DNA from: Distichodus sexfasciatus
Lineage: Eukaryota; Chordata; Actinopteri; Characiformes; Distichodontidae
DNA length: 64,000 nucleotides
Direction: 5' to 3'
Assembly: GCA_032718565.1 (NCBI GenBank)
Contig: JAVGVS010000290.1
Coordinates: 97,942-161,941, forward strand
The translations under genes were made by a program, and so were the position numbers. Under the pieces are notes generated by a model. That model was given only the letters and a program-made list of their open reading frames with translations, was not told where the DNA came from and searched no databases. Numbering within the stretch: the first letter of the stretch is position 1; each line of letters starts with the position of its first letter. Shown piece by piece: positions 1 to 11,397 of this stretch.

Positions 1-434
1 GTAGCACTCACAGACGCTTGGTGCGGTCGCGGCTACGTTTGCATTTACGGTAGCCTACGCTGCGTTCACAGCCACACGGATAGCCTACCTGCGTTAGGTT
101 AACTGAACTCTGGAGACAAAGACGGATTCCGGAGAAATATCTCCACTCTAGTCAACAAGTGGATTTACCGTAAATATTGAAGTAGAGCGGTTAAAACCAA
201 AACTTTGAACATTCTGCTGGAAATGAATTCCTCACCTCAAGAAAGTCACGTTTTTAGGATGGAAAGGGTAAGTTTTGCAGCGAAATTTCTTCACAACAGT
301 ACAGTATAGACCTTCCACTGTTTCAAAACACTAAAACCAAAAATCCAAAATTTTACCCCATGCAACGTAAACGCTCGTTTTTCTCGGAAACCTCGGTTGC
401 GACAAGCGACTGGTTTTGCCGTGGAGGGTCACAT
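1..434. mobile_element. Family A terminal-inverted-repeat element, copy A1 (cut by window start)
   Basis: The right end reads gcgactggttttgccgtgg then ggtcac, the family A terminus. The internal block from gtagcactcacagacgcttg to gaagtagagcgg recurs in A2, A3 and (inverted) A6. The left end lies outside the window. No coding capacity. Confidence 0.75.
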
Positions 435-770
435 TTCATGAAAAATATAGGCTCATTTTGAAACCATGGCAGCAACACGTCTCAAAACATTTTACCACTG
501 TGTGGCATCCGCTCTTCTTCTGACAACAGTCGGTAAATGTCTGGGCACTGAGGAGACCACTTGCTCGGGTTTTGGGAGAGGAACGTCGTCCCATTCTTGT
601 CCGGTACAGGATTCTAGTTGCACATTTCTGTGTCGTATTTTCCGCTTTATGATGCGCCAGATGTTCTCAATGAGCGAAAGATCTGGACTGTTGGCCGGTC
701 ATGTTACTGACCTGTTGCCAATTGTCCTAATTAGTTGCTAATTGTTCCTCCAGCTGTTGTTTTTTTGATT

Positions 771-1010
771 GGGGCAGTTGGTGGCGTAACGGTAGGGCGT
801 TCGCCCCGTGATCAGAAGGTCGCAGGTTCGAATCCAGGGCTGGTAAGGTTTCCACTGAGGTACTCATGAGCAAGGTACCGGCCCTAAGCGCTTGTTAGCT
901 GCCTACTGCTCCTTCACGGATGGGTTAAATGCAGAGGTCACATTTCGTTGTGGTGCACTGTGTGCTGTGGTGTGGTGTGTTCACGATGACAAATAATCAC
1001 TCACTTTCTC
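771..1010 (+). mobile_element. tRNA-derived SINE, family S1, full-length copy
   Basis: The head looks like a tRNA gene: A-box-like tggcgtaacgg and B box ggttcgaatcc. The body carries gtactcatgagcaaggtacc and ccttcacggatgggttaaatg, and the end is tgacaaataatcactcac. Five further copies are at 14716, 47096, 55084, 56437 and 60607. It is a SINE rather than a tRNA gene because of this fixed body. Confidence 0.85.
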
Positions 1011-1606
1011 TAACTTTTCCACCCTCTTATTGCCACGTCCCGGCAATTTTTGAGACGTGTTGCTGTCATTAAATAAGCCTTTATTTTTCACGAAATTGCA
1101 AAATGTCTCAGTTTTAACATTTGATATGTTTTCTGTGTTCTGTTATGAATAAAATATGGGTTTATGAGAATTCCATATCATTGCATTCTGTTTTTATTTA
1201 CAATTTGCAACTTTTTTGGAACTGGGGTTGTAGTAAAGAAGATGTAAATAAGGACGCCTCTGGACAAGCGTTCCTCATGGGGAAATTGCCTTTTACGTTG
1301 CAGATTCTGAAATGCAAGGTGTGTATCTGAAGTCCGTGAAAAGTCCTGCCATCTCAAACAAATACAGAATGCTATACAAGTCAGCACACAACATGGACAT
1401 ATTCTCACAGGTAAGTAAACTTGAAAACGAATGGAATTCATTTCCCGTAAGACTGACTACGTCACGTCATTCGTCTGACGATGAAATTGGTTCGCATTTT
1501 GGTTCTATTTCTGTGATGTCACCTGTGTTTTTGTGTATTTGGTAATATGTTTACCTCAGATATAATTGGTCATACTGTAGCTGCGATGCGTTGCTTTACT
1601 CAGAAT

Positions 1607-2015
1607 TTGTGACACGGCAAAACAGTCGCTTGTCGCAAATTTTCAAAATTGAGTTATTATGTTCCATAAATCAACCTTCAAAACAATACCTATATCGAAT
1701 GAATCGGACGGCATATGACTGAGATATCAACATTCAAAGGAGTCGGGTTTCTCCTGTCACGCCAAGTGAGAAACGGAGAAATCTGCCGTCGAAGTTGACG
1801 ATCGACGTAGCACTCACAGACGCTTGGTGCGGTCGCGGCTACGTTTGCATTTACGGTAGCCTACGCTGCATTCACAGCCACACGGATAGCCTACCTGCGT
1901 TAGGTTAACTGAACTCGGGAGACGGAGATGGATTCCGGAGAAATATCTTCACGCTAGTCAACCAGTGGATTTACCGTAAATATTGAAGTAGAGCGGTCAA
2001 AACGGAAACTTTTAA
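1607..2015. mobile_element. Family A element, copy A2 (right part lost)
   Basis: The left terminus (gtgacacggcaaaacagtcgc) is intact and the shared internal block starts at about 1806. The copy stops at about 2015, where a different MITE begins, so the second half is missing. Confidence 0.7.
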
Positions 2016-2017
2016 CA

Positions 2018-2412
2018 TTATAACATTAACACGGGTATTTCTGAAAACGGAGATTTTCCGTTTTCTTTTTTTTGTTAATCGCTTCCACACGAGCACATTT
2101 TCAAAAATATCTCCGTCCACACGCAAACGCAAAAAAAACGCTGTCAAAAGCATGCCTTGCATTGTAGATGAAAACCCAATGTAGGCACAGCGCATACTGT
2201 GACGTCATACGAGTGGGGCGCGGTGTGACGCGAAACGGTCCGTTTTTCAAAAGCTTCGTTTTTCTTGTCCACGCCTAAACACAGAAACAGAGTTTTCAAA
2301 AACCTCCGTTTTCACTGACCCAAAACGCCGTTCACATGTGGACGAAGGCCAAAACGCATAGAAAAACCTCCATTTTCAGAAATTCCCGTTTACGTGTGGA
2401 CGTGGCCTAAAC
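2018..2412. mobile_element. MITE with ggccacgtccacac terminus
   Basis: The right end, read on the minus strand, is ggccacgtccacacgtaaac followed by gggaatttctgaaaatgg. The left side has the matching acgggtatttctgaaaacgg, but its outermost bases are lost. Internal runs of aaacggag/ctccgtttt are typical of hAT-like MITEs. No open reading frame of note. Confidence 0.6.
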
Positions 2413-3171
2413 GTTAAGAGAATTTTTTGTTAGTAGGTGTTTGAGGAATGATCACAAGTTAATGCGCTGTATTGATTCAGAACAAAAAGAGATGCATCTT
2501 GTTGATTGTTGTTAATATTTTTGATGGTTGAAATCACGTAAAGCAAAGATCGCGCCTGCACGACTCTTCGCTAAAAATCAAGGTAATGCCAAGGAATAAG
2601 GAATGAGACCCAGATGACTCACTTTTTCTGTACTTTGGACACCCATTTGGGTCTGTAATGTCGATTTTTTTAAAAGAAAGGTCAATTGAGTTGGTGTTAA
2701 TTTACGAACGTCGGTAATAGTGTGCTTAGTCCAGCCGTTTAGAAAATCTACCTCACAGTAGGGGACATTTGAATAACTCCACCCTCCGATCCGAGAAGCA
2801 CCGCCCACCAGGAAGAACCGCTAGCGCTTCCTGATCCGCCATGTTTTTTTCACGACCGCTAGCGTAGGAATCGCAATGAAGAAGTCTACCAGCGGAGTGT
2901 CGTGTTGAACGTGTACGGCTGTACGGATGATCTGTTAGCAGCGACGATGTCGAGTATTTTAACGTGAGGTAAACACTCGCCGTGCTGCCTACGCACCAGT
3001 TTTGGGGTGTGGGCAGCAGCAGTGGGACTGAAATAGTGGGGTAAAAAGCAGGCGAAAACGCCGAACGATCTTACCTAAAAATGTATAACACGGGACCTTT
3101 AACGTCGTGAAAAATGTGGCGCTAAAGCGTTGCTGAGAACGGAGTAACTGTAGCCGTCACCCATTATGCAG
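2413..3171. other. Intronic sequence before the first visible FANCM exon
   Basis: No coding exon is visible. A block at about 3028-3073 (actgaaatagtggggtaaaa then gcaggcgaaaa) recurs at about 14946-14990, showing that part of this stretch is dispersed repeat. Confidence 0.5.
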
Positions 3172-6100
3172 ATCCCTGAGCAGGACGAAACCTACGCAGA
3201 AGACAGCTTCGTGGTCAGCGGCAGTGAGGATGAGGAAGAGGCCGGCAGCGCTTCCGAAGAGGACGCTAGAATAGACATCGTACCGGATGACTCCTTTGTG
3301 GACGGGAGGAAACTGTACGCCACGCGACGACGGGTTCGGCTCAAGCAGACTGCCGCTGCGGGCGAGGCGAGAGGCCGGTCCAAGGTTCCCGGGAAAAGCA
3401 AGCGCTCTAGGATCATCCGAGTGCAGGATTCCAGCGAGGAGGAGGAGGAGGAGAAGAGGAATGAGAGGAAGAGGCCACACATTGAGGAGGCGCCTGTTCC
3501 CGAGAGACGGAAAGACGCCGCAGTCTTTAAGACTCCACAATGCTTACCTCGTACTGACACTTGTCGAGCGAATGCGGAGAGGAAGTCGAAGCAGCAGCAA
3601 CAGGAGGAGAGGAAGCAGCAGAGGTACCAGCGTCAGGCTGTGCTGTCCGAAGAGCTGGACTTTCAGGAGCCTCTGTCCACCTCCTTAGTTAAAATGCAGG
3701 TAAGATTTACATAAAGTACTTCCCCTAGTAGTACATCGCAAAAAAGATTTTTGATTCTTTAAAAGCTTCTTTTTAGATCTTTACTTCCACCACGGTTTTG
3801 TCTGATGTACTTAGGCCGCCGGCTCTTCCATCGCGGCTGACGATTGGACCGATTTAAACGGCCCATCCATCCGTCCTCCTGCTTCACCAGCCGGCGTGAG
3901 TATACTGGTGGACAGTCGGTGCATCACGGGCGGCGTCGACGTGATTTCCGCCCTCCGGCTGAAGCATAAAGTGGCGGCGCAGGTCTGCTCGCTGGTCTGC
4001 TGCGACTTCATCGTGAGCCAGCGCATGGCGGTGGAGTGGCAGCGCGAGTCGGAGGTAGGCCACCCCCAGAACCGCAAGCGGCTGCAGGAGAGGCTTCAGG
4101 GCCTGCACGGCTTGTTTGACCGCGTTTGCCTCATCGTGGAGAAGGACCGCGTCAAGCCCGGTAAGGTGCAGCTCCGTGGGGCAGTATGTGTGACACGTAA
4201 CAGATTATTTTATGTTTTATTTTATATGTAATGATTGTTTTATAACCACTTTCGTTAAAAGGTTTTTAAAAAGACGGTGTTTTTGCCGTCACTCAAACTC
4301 ACAATGGCAGTCGTTATCAGGGGGTACTCAAAATCACAGTTTATTCTCTGGTGACTTTTAGGAGAGCCGCCGCGACCCTTCAAGCGCACACATTACTACG
4401 ACTCCACCGTCACTGCGCTGGTGCGGGCTGGGATTCGGCTGCTGGTGAGCGCAGGTCCGGACGACACCGCCGCGCTTCTGGCCGAACTGGCTCACGTGGA
4501 ACAGAGAAAAGGGCAGGCCATTGGCGTGCCCGTAGAGGTCGGAGGTTCTCGTCAGCGGGCTCTGCAGTTTTACCTCACGTTGCCATGCGTCAGCTACGTC
4601 ACCGCCCTCTATATGTGTCACGGCTTCAGCTCTGTGGGTGACCTGATCAACAGGTATGGTCCACAAAATCGTACACCTACAACAGCTGGCCACATGTTTT
4701 GAAACGATAGATTTTTGAGACTTTTTGATTCATAGTCTTGCTCAAAAGGTATTGCTCCTCTCGTGGGGTTGTCACCTTGAAAGTGGTCGTTGACTCGTCC
4801 TGCCTGACAAATAAGGCTGTTAGGTTCTCACAAGGCTATTGTCTATTCTTCTGTCACTTAACGACGGACTGGACGCTTTTACGGTGTACACTGCCATCTG
4901 TTGGAGTCCTCAAGATTAACAAAAAGTATGCACGCAAGTGTAGTCAGTACACTGCTTGCGTAGCAGCAGCGTCCACAAACGCATCCGTCACTTAGCGTTA
5001 AGTATATTTCGGCTCTAAGAAAAGATGTCGGGCAACCAGGACGCCGCGGTGAGTGAAGGCGATGAAAATGCAGGGTTTCCTGCAGCGCTTTATAGTTACG
5101 GCGGCCGCTTTGACAACAAATGCGTCCCGCCTTAACTACGTCCGCCTGGGAAAAAAATAATAAAATACGAACGTGAAGGTACCCGATGAGGCTTTTCGTA
5201 ACTTAGCAACAACAAGCATCGAGAAAGCGCTCTGGAAGTGAGGTGTTGACGGCTCTCTTTTGCCTTTCTTTGGCAGCGGCTATTTTTAAACAAATCCTAC
5301 GACTGCTAAGCGCCTTCAGCAAAAAAAAAAAAAAAGATTTTTTTTTGCCGCAGTGCTCAGAGCGCTTTAAGTAGAAATTTGTTGAAAATTATTTGTTTAA
5401 TATTGTTTGATTATTTTACCTTGTTCATTCAGTCTGTATAAGAATCCAAAAAAAACCCCACAATATGACAATATATCGTGATAATTATCGAAATCGATCA
5501 ATATGCCAAAAAATATCGTGATAATGTTTTTGTTCATATCGCCCAGCTCTAACTGTAGGTGACTGATAGTTGGTGCCATAAGCCCTCACCTCTGGTCAGT
5601 AATGGTTGCTCCAGTTGGACGTAAATGGCCTCCTTAACTCACTCTCCACGGCAAAACCAGTCACTTGTCACAAATTTTCAAAATTGAGTTATGTTTTCAT
5701 GAAAGGGCATAAATCAAGCTTCAAAATGATACCTATATCGACCTAATTAGACGACATATGACTGAGATATCAACATTCAAAGGAGTCGGGTTTCTCCTGT
5801 CACGCCAAGTGAGAAACGGAGAAATCTGCCTTTGAAGTTGACGATCGACGTAGCACTCACAGACGCTTGGTGCGGTCGCGGCTACGTTTGCGTTTACGGT
5901 AGCCTACGCTGCATTCACAGCCACACGGATAGCCTACCTGCGTTAGGTTAACTGAACTCGGGAGACGGAGATGGGTTCCGGAGAAATATCTTCACGCTAG
6001 TCCACCAGTGGATTTACCGTAAATACTGAAGTAGAGCGGTCAAAACAGAAACGTTGAACATTCTGCTGGAATTGAATTCCTCACCTCAAGAAAGTCACGT

Positions 6101-7350
6101 TTTTAGGATGGAAAGGGTAAGTTTTTCAGCCAAATTTCTTCACAACAGTACAGTATAGACCTTCCACTGTTTCAAAACACTAAAAACCAAAAATCCCAAA
6201 TTTTACCCCACGCAACATAAACGCTCGTTTTTCTCAGAAACCTCTGTTGCGACAAGCGACTGGTTTCGCCGTGCAGAGTCACAGATCCAATACGTGGACC
6301 GGATATCGGTCCGATAACAACTCAAACAGCAGGATTGGGTAAATGCGTGGGATGGGTAATTGGTTACGCATCGGAAGTGGAAGTGTAGTAAAGCTGGTTT
6401 ATCGTTCGACATTCGTGCTAATTCCTACATATTGATATGACAATGAGCAGAAGAAGCAACGCAACGCACTACAACCCCAAAAGCTAATCACGCAATTATA
6501 CTGTTTAATTTCCTTAACAACGCCAGCCCTCGCTCGCACTCTCACTGTTCCCGGTGGTTTTAACGCAACAGGATTAGGGACCGTCACAAAATTACACAAC
6601 TGTGTTTTAAACGAATAATTCTTTTAATAATAAATCATTTAGCATATATGGGTGTGTAATTAACAGTACTTCAGTCAAGTATTTCTTTAAGCACAACAGA
6701 ATAATTTCAGTCATATATTAAAGTGCATATTTACAGCCCGGTCTTGTCCTGATGAGCTGCTCTCCTGTGTTGTGCCATGTTTGTATTTCGTTGATTTGTC
6801 CTTGGGATACTGCAGTACGCAATCAACATCAATATGATTGTAATATCCAGTTGAACACTAGTCATTAGTGTGTCTGAAATGTAAGATAAAATTGAATACC
6901 ATCAAAACATTACGTTTGAGTTTTGAAAGAAGAAAATCACTACAGTTTTTCCTTCTATTTTTGGTGACAGTATGAAGAACAAATTAGGACAAATGAGCAG
7001 CATTAAGTGCAGTACACCACCGGTATTATTATCCTCCTCTCCGAAGGTGCTTCTCTCGCCATTTTTCATTTGTGACCTCATAAACATCAGGACCTGGCCG
7101 AGAAATCTGACGTACCAACCACACTCATCAAGGAGTTTTTAATAAGTGTATTGACAAAATGTTTTTTTGTGCATGATTTGCTGTATAAACTTGATTGAGG
7201 ATCAAATTTGTCCTCTTTTCCAGTTCTGTGGATGCGCTGCAGACAGGCGCACGCATGAGCCGTTCTAGAGCTGAGGAGGTTTACCGCTGCCTTCGTTACT
7301 CGTGTGACACTGCGTTAATGAAAACGAACCCACCGAAGACCAGCCTTTAA
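3172..7350 (+). CDS. fancm: FANCM, C-terminal part (last four coding exons; 5' part outside window)
   Basis: FANCM is the Fanconi anaemia DNA translocase that remodels stalled forks and recruits the core complex; its C-terminus binds FAAP24. Exons seen: 3172-3699, 3815-4160, 4362-4653, 7224-7350 (stop TAA at 7348). They join in frame to 430 residues. Residues 1-176 are acidic and low-complexity, with the family's YAEDSFVV and DDSFVDGRKLYATRR motifs. Residues about 204-320 form the ERCC4-type nuclease-like fold (ILVDSR, CDFIVSQRMAVEW). The end (LTLPCVSYVTAL through SRAEEVYRCLR) is the helix-hairpin-helix pair. The XPF-type catalytic ERK motif is replaced by VEWQR, as expected for the inactive FANCM domain. 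The last exon follows a 2.57-kb intron holding transposons. The first exon start is set by an AG acceptor (ttatgcag). No helicase exons are in the window, so the gene is cut by the window edge, not truncated. Confidence 0.95.
5025..5135 (+). other. Orphan 36-codon ORF in the last FANCM intron
   Basis: An ATG in good context (A at -3) opens a 36-codon frame starting MSGNQDAAVSEGDENAG. A consensus donor gtgagt follows codon 8. Surrounding sequence (gccatctgttggag near 4890) resembles mobile DNA, so this is more likely a captured or transposon-borne exon than a gene. Function unknown. Confidence 0.2.
5430..5560. mobile_element. Fragment of an atatcgtgataat-type MITE
   Basis: Contains repeated atatcgtgataat motifs on both sides of a short spacer and ends in catatcgcccagctct, a layout typical of common fish MITEs. 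Only one end is recognisable. Confidence 0.45.
5641..6282. mobile_element. Family A element, copy A3, longest copy
   Basis: Both termini are present (ccacggcaaaaccagtcact at left; agcgactggtttcgccgtgc then agagtcac at right), enclosing about 640 bases with the full shared interior. It is the best reference copy in the window. No protein frame, hence non-autonomous. Confidence 0.8.
6283..6745. mobile_element. hAT-like fragment next to A3
   Basis: Starts with gatccaatacgtggaccgga and contains aatcatttagcatatatggg. The first part matches the inverted right arm of the element at 41762-42481, and the second matches the interior of 34757-35806. The far end is lost. Confidence 0.55.
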
Positions 7351-7558
7351 CCTACACTCGCAATGCACTTTACATACATTGGGAACGGCAGATGATGGAC
7401 ACGGATGGTTCCTTATAGCACATGTGTACTTTGTGGATTTAAGCTACTTGAGCCCTTTTTTTATATGTTTACAGTATGTCAGATAATGAACATTTTGTTA
7501 ACTTTTATTTAAAAAATGTAAATATGTGCAGGAAGTGTTGAGCAACACTATTAATCAT

Positions 7559-7564
7559 AATAAA
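7559..7564 (+). promoter_or_regulatory. Polyadenylation signal AATAAA, probable FANCM 3' end
   Basis: A canonical AATAAA lies about 210 bases after the FANCM stop codon, followed by GT/T-rich sequence (ggtttgtttgttttc) about 30 bases on. It is the first canonical signal downstream of the stop. Confidence 0.65.
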
Positions 7565-7674
7565 ACTGTGCCATCTAATCTCTGGATTCTTTGGTTTGTT
7601 TGTTTTCAAATGTATAAAAATAGATATTTACTAAAACATTTAGTAGTTAAAGAAACATATCTGTGCAAGTAAAC

Positions 7675-8414
7675 TACGGCTGCAACAACTAATCGATTAA
7701 AATCGATTATTAAGATAGTCGGCAACTAACTTAATAATCGATTAGTTGGGTCTACATTATTATTCACATACGTACAGTGGCTGCCCCCTAATGTGGGGAC
7801 AGTAAGCTGACCAAAGCAGCATTAAGCTGGACGCTGACCGCCATAAAAGAAGAATAAGAAGGAGACGAGAACCAGTGCCGTGTCATGACGTCGCAAAAAC
7901 TGAATCACGTAGAAACACATAAATGACATTTTTCACGATGTAAACACACGCTGTTTGCACGCTGAAGTTGTTCACTAAAGCGTTCCAGTTCAGTCAAATC
8001 TTCCCATTTATTACAGACAAAACTCATTTAGCTGATAAATAACAAAAACAACCAGTCTTCTACTCACAATACAGCCGTTTACTTGATATTTCCAGTGATT
8101 ATTATCCGCCGTGTTATTGTGACGCGACTCATGTGGAACGCCATGTTGCACAAAAATGTAGTTCTCGCCCAGAAATGAGTCAAAAATGAGTTATAGGCCA
8201 AAATGAGTCCAAACTAGATTAAATGGCCAAAACTTCAGTATTTCTTCATTTTCAATTAATCTGATTTTTTTTAACCCCATTTTATAATGTTAGAGAGTAA
8301 AAAATAAATATAGAAAACAGTCTGGTTTACTTAAAAATGCAGGAAATGATCGATTAATAATTTTTTAAAAATCGGCAGGTTTGTCAATTAACAAAAACAT
8401 TAGTTGCAGCCCTA
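7675..8414. mobile_element. hAT-type non-autonomous element with target duplication
   Basis: The ends are inverted (left tacggctgcaac; right gttgcagcccta). Eight flanking bases repeat with one mismatch: aagtaaac at 7667-7674 and aagtaaag at 8415-8422. An 8-bp duplication is the hAT hallmark. Rich in atcgatta motifs near the ends; no transposase. Confidence 0.8.
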
Positions 8415-8422
8415 AAGTAAAG

Positions 8423-9638
8423 GAAGTCATTGCATTGAATAAGACTTCCATTTATCAGCCACTAGAGGCCACACCACACCTTAAAATAGAGGCCTTTTCT
8501 ACTCATTCCAGGCCTTCCTTCCTTCTGTATAAGGTTTATTAAGTCATTTTTAGAAAACTAGCAGTACCAATTAGTTGAAAAACTAGAAAGAACAATTTCA
8601 CTAGCAGATATGAGCACACAAAATTGTAAAGTACAATACTTGAAGGAACAAAAATGTCTTTTGTTGCTATTCAGATAAATTTGCATAATGCCATTAAACA
8701 AGGGTATACGTAGAAATGTGAGAAATAACATGAGATGGTATGAAAGTGATTGGTTCTTATATAGCGTAATAAAAATACAAATGAAAAACTGTAAGATTGT
8801 TTAAATATTTGGAAAATGATCAGTTTAATAGAAACCTTTTTCCAGAACCATATAAGCTAATTTATTAGCTGGAGTTCTTTCTTTCTCATGTGCTTCGAAG
8901 TGATCCATAACATTGAAGCAATCTTTAACTTTTCTGATCCGTTTTAAACATTTAAATATAAAAGCTTAAAGAAAGCAGTATCCAGAAAAACAAGAAAGCA
9001 CTGTGCTGCACACAAGCTATTATCTCATTGTTTTTCAGATTTGGAAGAACGGTTTTGTGAAGGACGCAAAAAAGCAATAAAAGATTATGCTAGACCTTAA
9101 GGATGTATAAGGGAAAGAAAATGCTTCCATGTAAATGGAAACAAACTTTTAAAGAGAGTTCTATCAACAGCACTATTTCTTGATTCTTTTTACTTCAATT
9201 CTTTTTATTTCTTGATTCTTTTTAAAAATCTGATTCTAAACTGGTTACAGTATTTAGTAACAATGCTCATATTGTGATTTCTGTCAGATGTAACTGCAAG
9301 ATAGTAGAATATTTTTTAAAACATTCCCCTTTTCATATAAAGGGTAGCTTCTGCAGAGGATTATGGGTCTGTTCTTGTTGGCAGGTCTCCATTTGGGAGC
9401 TTCTCAAAACCAAGAACATTCACATTCTTGGCCAGAGCCTTTGTGCTAACTTGCCATGAAAGAAAGAAATGACTTGGGAGGTGCTGTGTACTTGCAGTTT
9501 TCTCAGTATACTTCACCTAGTTGATTACCTCAGTAATGACTACGCGTTATCAAAGACATGCAATGAACTTTGAAAGATGTTTTTGTTGGCAGGTATAGAA
9601 GTGATGCTTCCTACTTGAAATAAAAACAAAGTATATTT
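8423..9638. other. Unassigned intergenic sequence
   Basis: AT-rich intergenic DNA. I see no gene, no tRNA-like head and no clear inverted repeat. Two short direct repeats of cttgattctttttacttcaa type occur near 9180-9225. Confidence 0.4.
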
Positions 9639-10460
9639 TAGAGATGCACCAAAATGACATTTTTGGCCGAAACCAAAAATCCGAAACCACTGCTGTTGTG
9701 GCTGGAACTGTGTGTACTTACCTCACTTAAGTCAAGGAATGCTTCAAAGAATAAATCAATTACAAAACTATGAAAATGTTTATTTAGCACTGAATGCTGA
9801 CATTCCAATAATGCACAATATCAGATAAAATAAAATTCTAAATAAAATGTTTTACTTGGCCCCACTACTGAACAGACTACAGACCTAAAACTGACTGCTG
9901 AAAGATTGTAAAGTTAAATATCTTCTCTCAAAAAATGTGAAGTGCATTAAAGTCAAGTGCATTTTAACACTGCCCAACAAATGTGAACAGTTAATAATAA
10001 ATTATTTTATATTAGTATTTGTTTTAGCTTTATGTAGTATCAAAGTGCTGGAACTGTAGATGTAACTACTAGAAATAGTAAGAACAGTTTCTGTTTTGTT
10101 GACTTGCGGTGAATTTATTATACAGAGACATTCTGTGGCTTAGAAGAAAAATAAGGTTAGTGCCAGGCGGAAATACTTTAGTAATTTGGTATCCATCTGG
10201 ATACCGAATAAATTATTTGATAACAAAAAATGAAATTATTTGTTTCTACATTTCTTTTCCTATTGGTTACTCTCTAATATTATAGAATGGAAAAAAAAAA
10301 TTCTGATCAACTTAAAATGAAGAAATACTAAAGTCTTGGGTAACTTTGAGGCAAGCAATTTGCACTCATTTTGGCGCGTAAAACGAGCTGCTTTTGGGAT
10401 TGCTGGGAAATAACTACATTTCCCACAGTCCCCCGGTGTGCAAGCCGGGTCGCGTCACAA
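9639..10460. mobile_element. hAT-like element, left end only
   Basis: Begins tagagatgcaccaaaatgac, the left end type seen at 34757 and 41762. Interior pieces (taaggttagtgc, atccatctggataccgaata) match the element at 41762-42481. The right terminus was not found. Confidence 0.5.
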
Positions 10461-11141
10461 TTATGCGATTACTACGTGCCCGAATTAATCAATAGAAATG
10501 ATCACTAAATGGCTGTATTGTGAGTAGAAGGCTGATTGATTTTTTTTTCCAGCTAAAATATGAGTTTTGTGTTGTAATAAAAGGGAGATTTGACCGAACT
10601 TGCGTCACGTAAGAGCCGCGAGCGCTCAAACTCACTTGCGCGTGTTTCCACAGCTGACCGGCGAGCTGCATAATACACATTCTAATAAGAAAGCTGTCGA
10701 AGTGGACTATCCAAATTTTCTATATCTTGACCACTGATGATAGTGGACAAGTAGACAGTGAGTTCCGTCTCAGGTAGAGTCCAATGGACGGCGACGGAGA
10801 ACTCTGCCTGTATTTCAGGCACCTTTCTGCAACAGGTAGCGAGCGGACGTCAGGCGATGCCGCGCTTCGGTTTGGCTTTAGTCACGTAAAGGCAGGGGTG
10901 GGCTGTGAGTGACCACTCATAATTAAACGCCGTTTCTTGCTTTTTTAAATTTTTCCTTCTTAAGTAGTAGAACTGTACTTAGGCAGTGGAAACAGTCAAC
11001 AAATGGATACAGACGAATCGTCTCATTTGGAGCAGGTTTATGACACAATTCAGGGTGGTTCCGGTCCTGATTTGATGCCCGAGGTGAGATCTCAGTGAAA
11101 GCTTTCACTCCACATCCCCTGCTAGCAGATAAATAAACTCT

Positions 11142-11397
11142 ATGGGCCAATTTCCCAGTCGAGGATTAAGCCTAGTCCTAGACTAGCTTTGAGTTTGAAT
11201 AGTAAATCTCCATTGGTACTACAACTTAGTCCAAGACTAGACTTAATCCATGAGCAAGAAACCAGCCCTTAGGGCCAATTGCCCAGTCGGGGATTAATCT
11301 TAGTCATAGACTTATCTTTGAGTTTGAATGGTAAATCTCCATTGATACTACAATGAAGTCCAAGACTAGGCTTAATCCCCGTTCAGGAAACCAGCCC
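11142..11397. repeat. Tandem pair of about 125-bp units
   Basis: Two diverged copies lie head to tail (about 11142-11270 and 11272-11397). Each starts gggccaatt(t/g)cccagtcg, contains tttgagtttgaa and taaatctccattg, and ends aaaccagccc. Each unit is itself imperfectly palindromic (aggattaagcctagtc versus gactaggcttaatcc), a MITE-like feature. Confidence 0.7.

Noticed and set aside
466..741. 91-codon open frame
   Set aside because: No splice or family support, and it spans the edge of a repeat; its composition is unlike the real exons.
771..850. Possible tRNA gene (A-box and B-box-like sequences)
   Set aside because: The same head recurs with a fixed 3' body in at least five other places, so it is a tRNA-derived SINE.
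3157..3560. Long antisense frames opposite the first FANCM exon
   Set aside because: They are shadows of a GC-rich, low-complexity acidic coding exon on the + strand.
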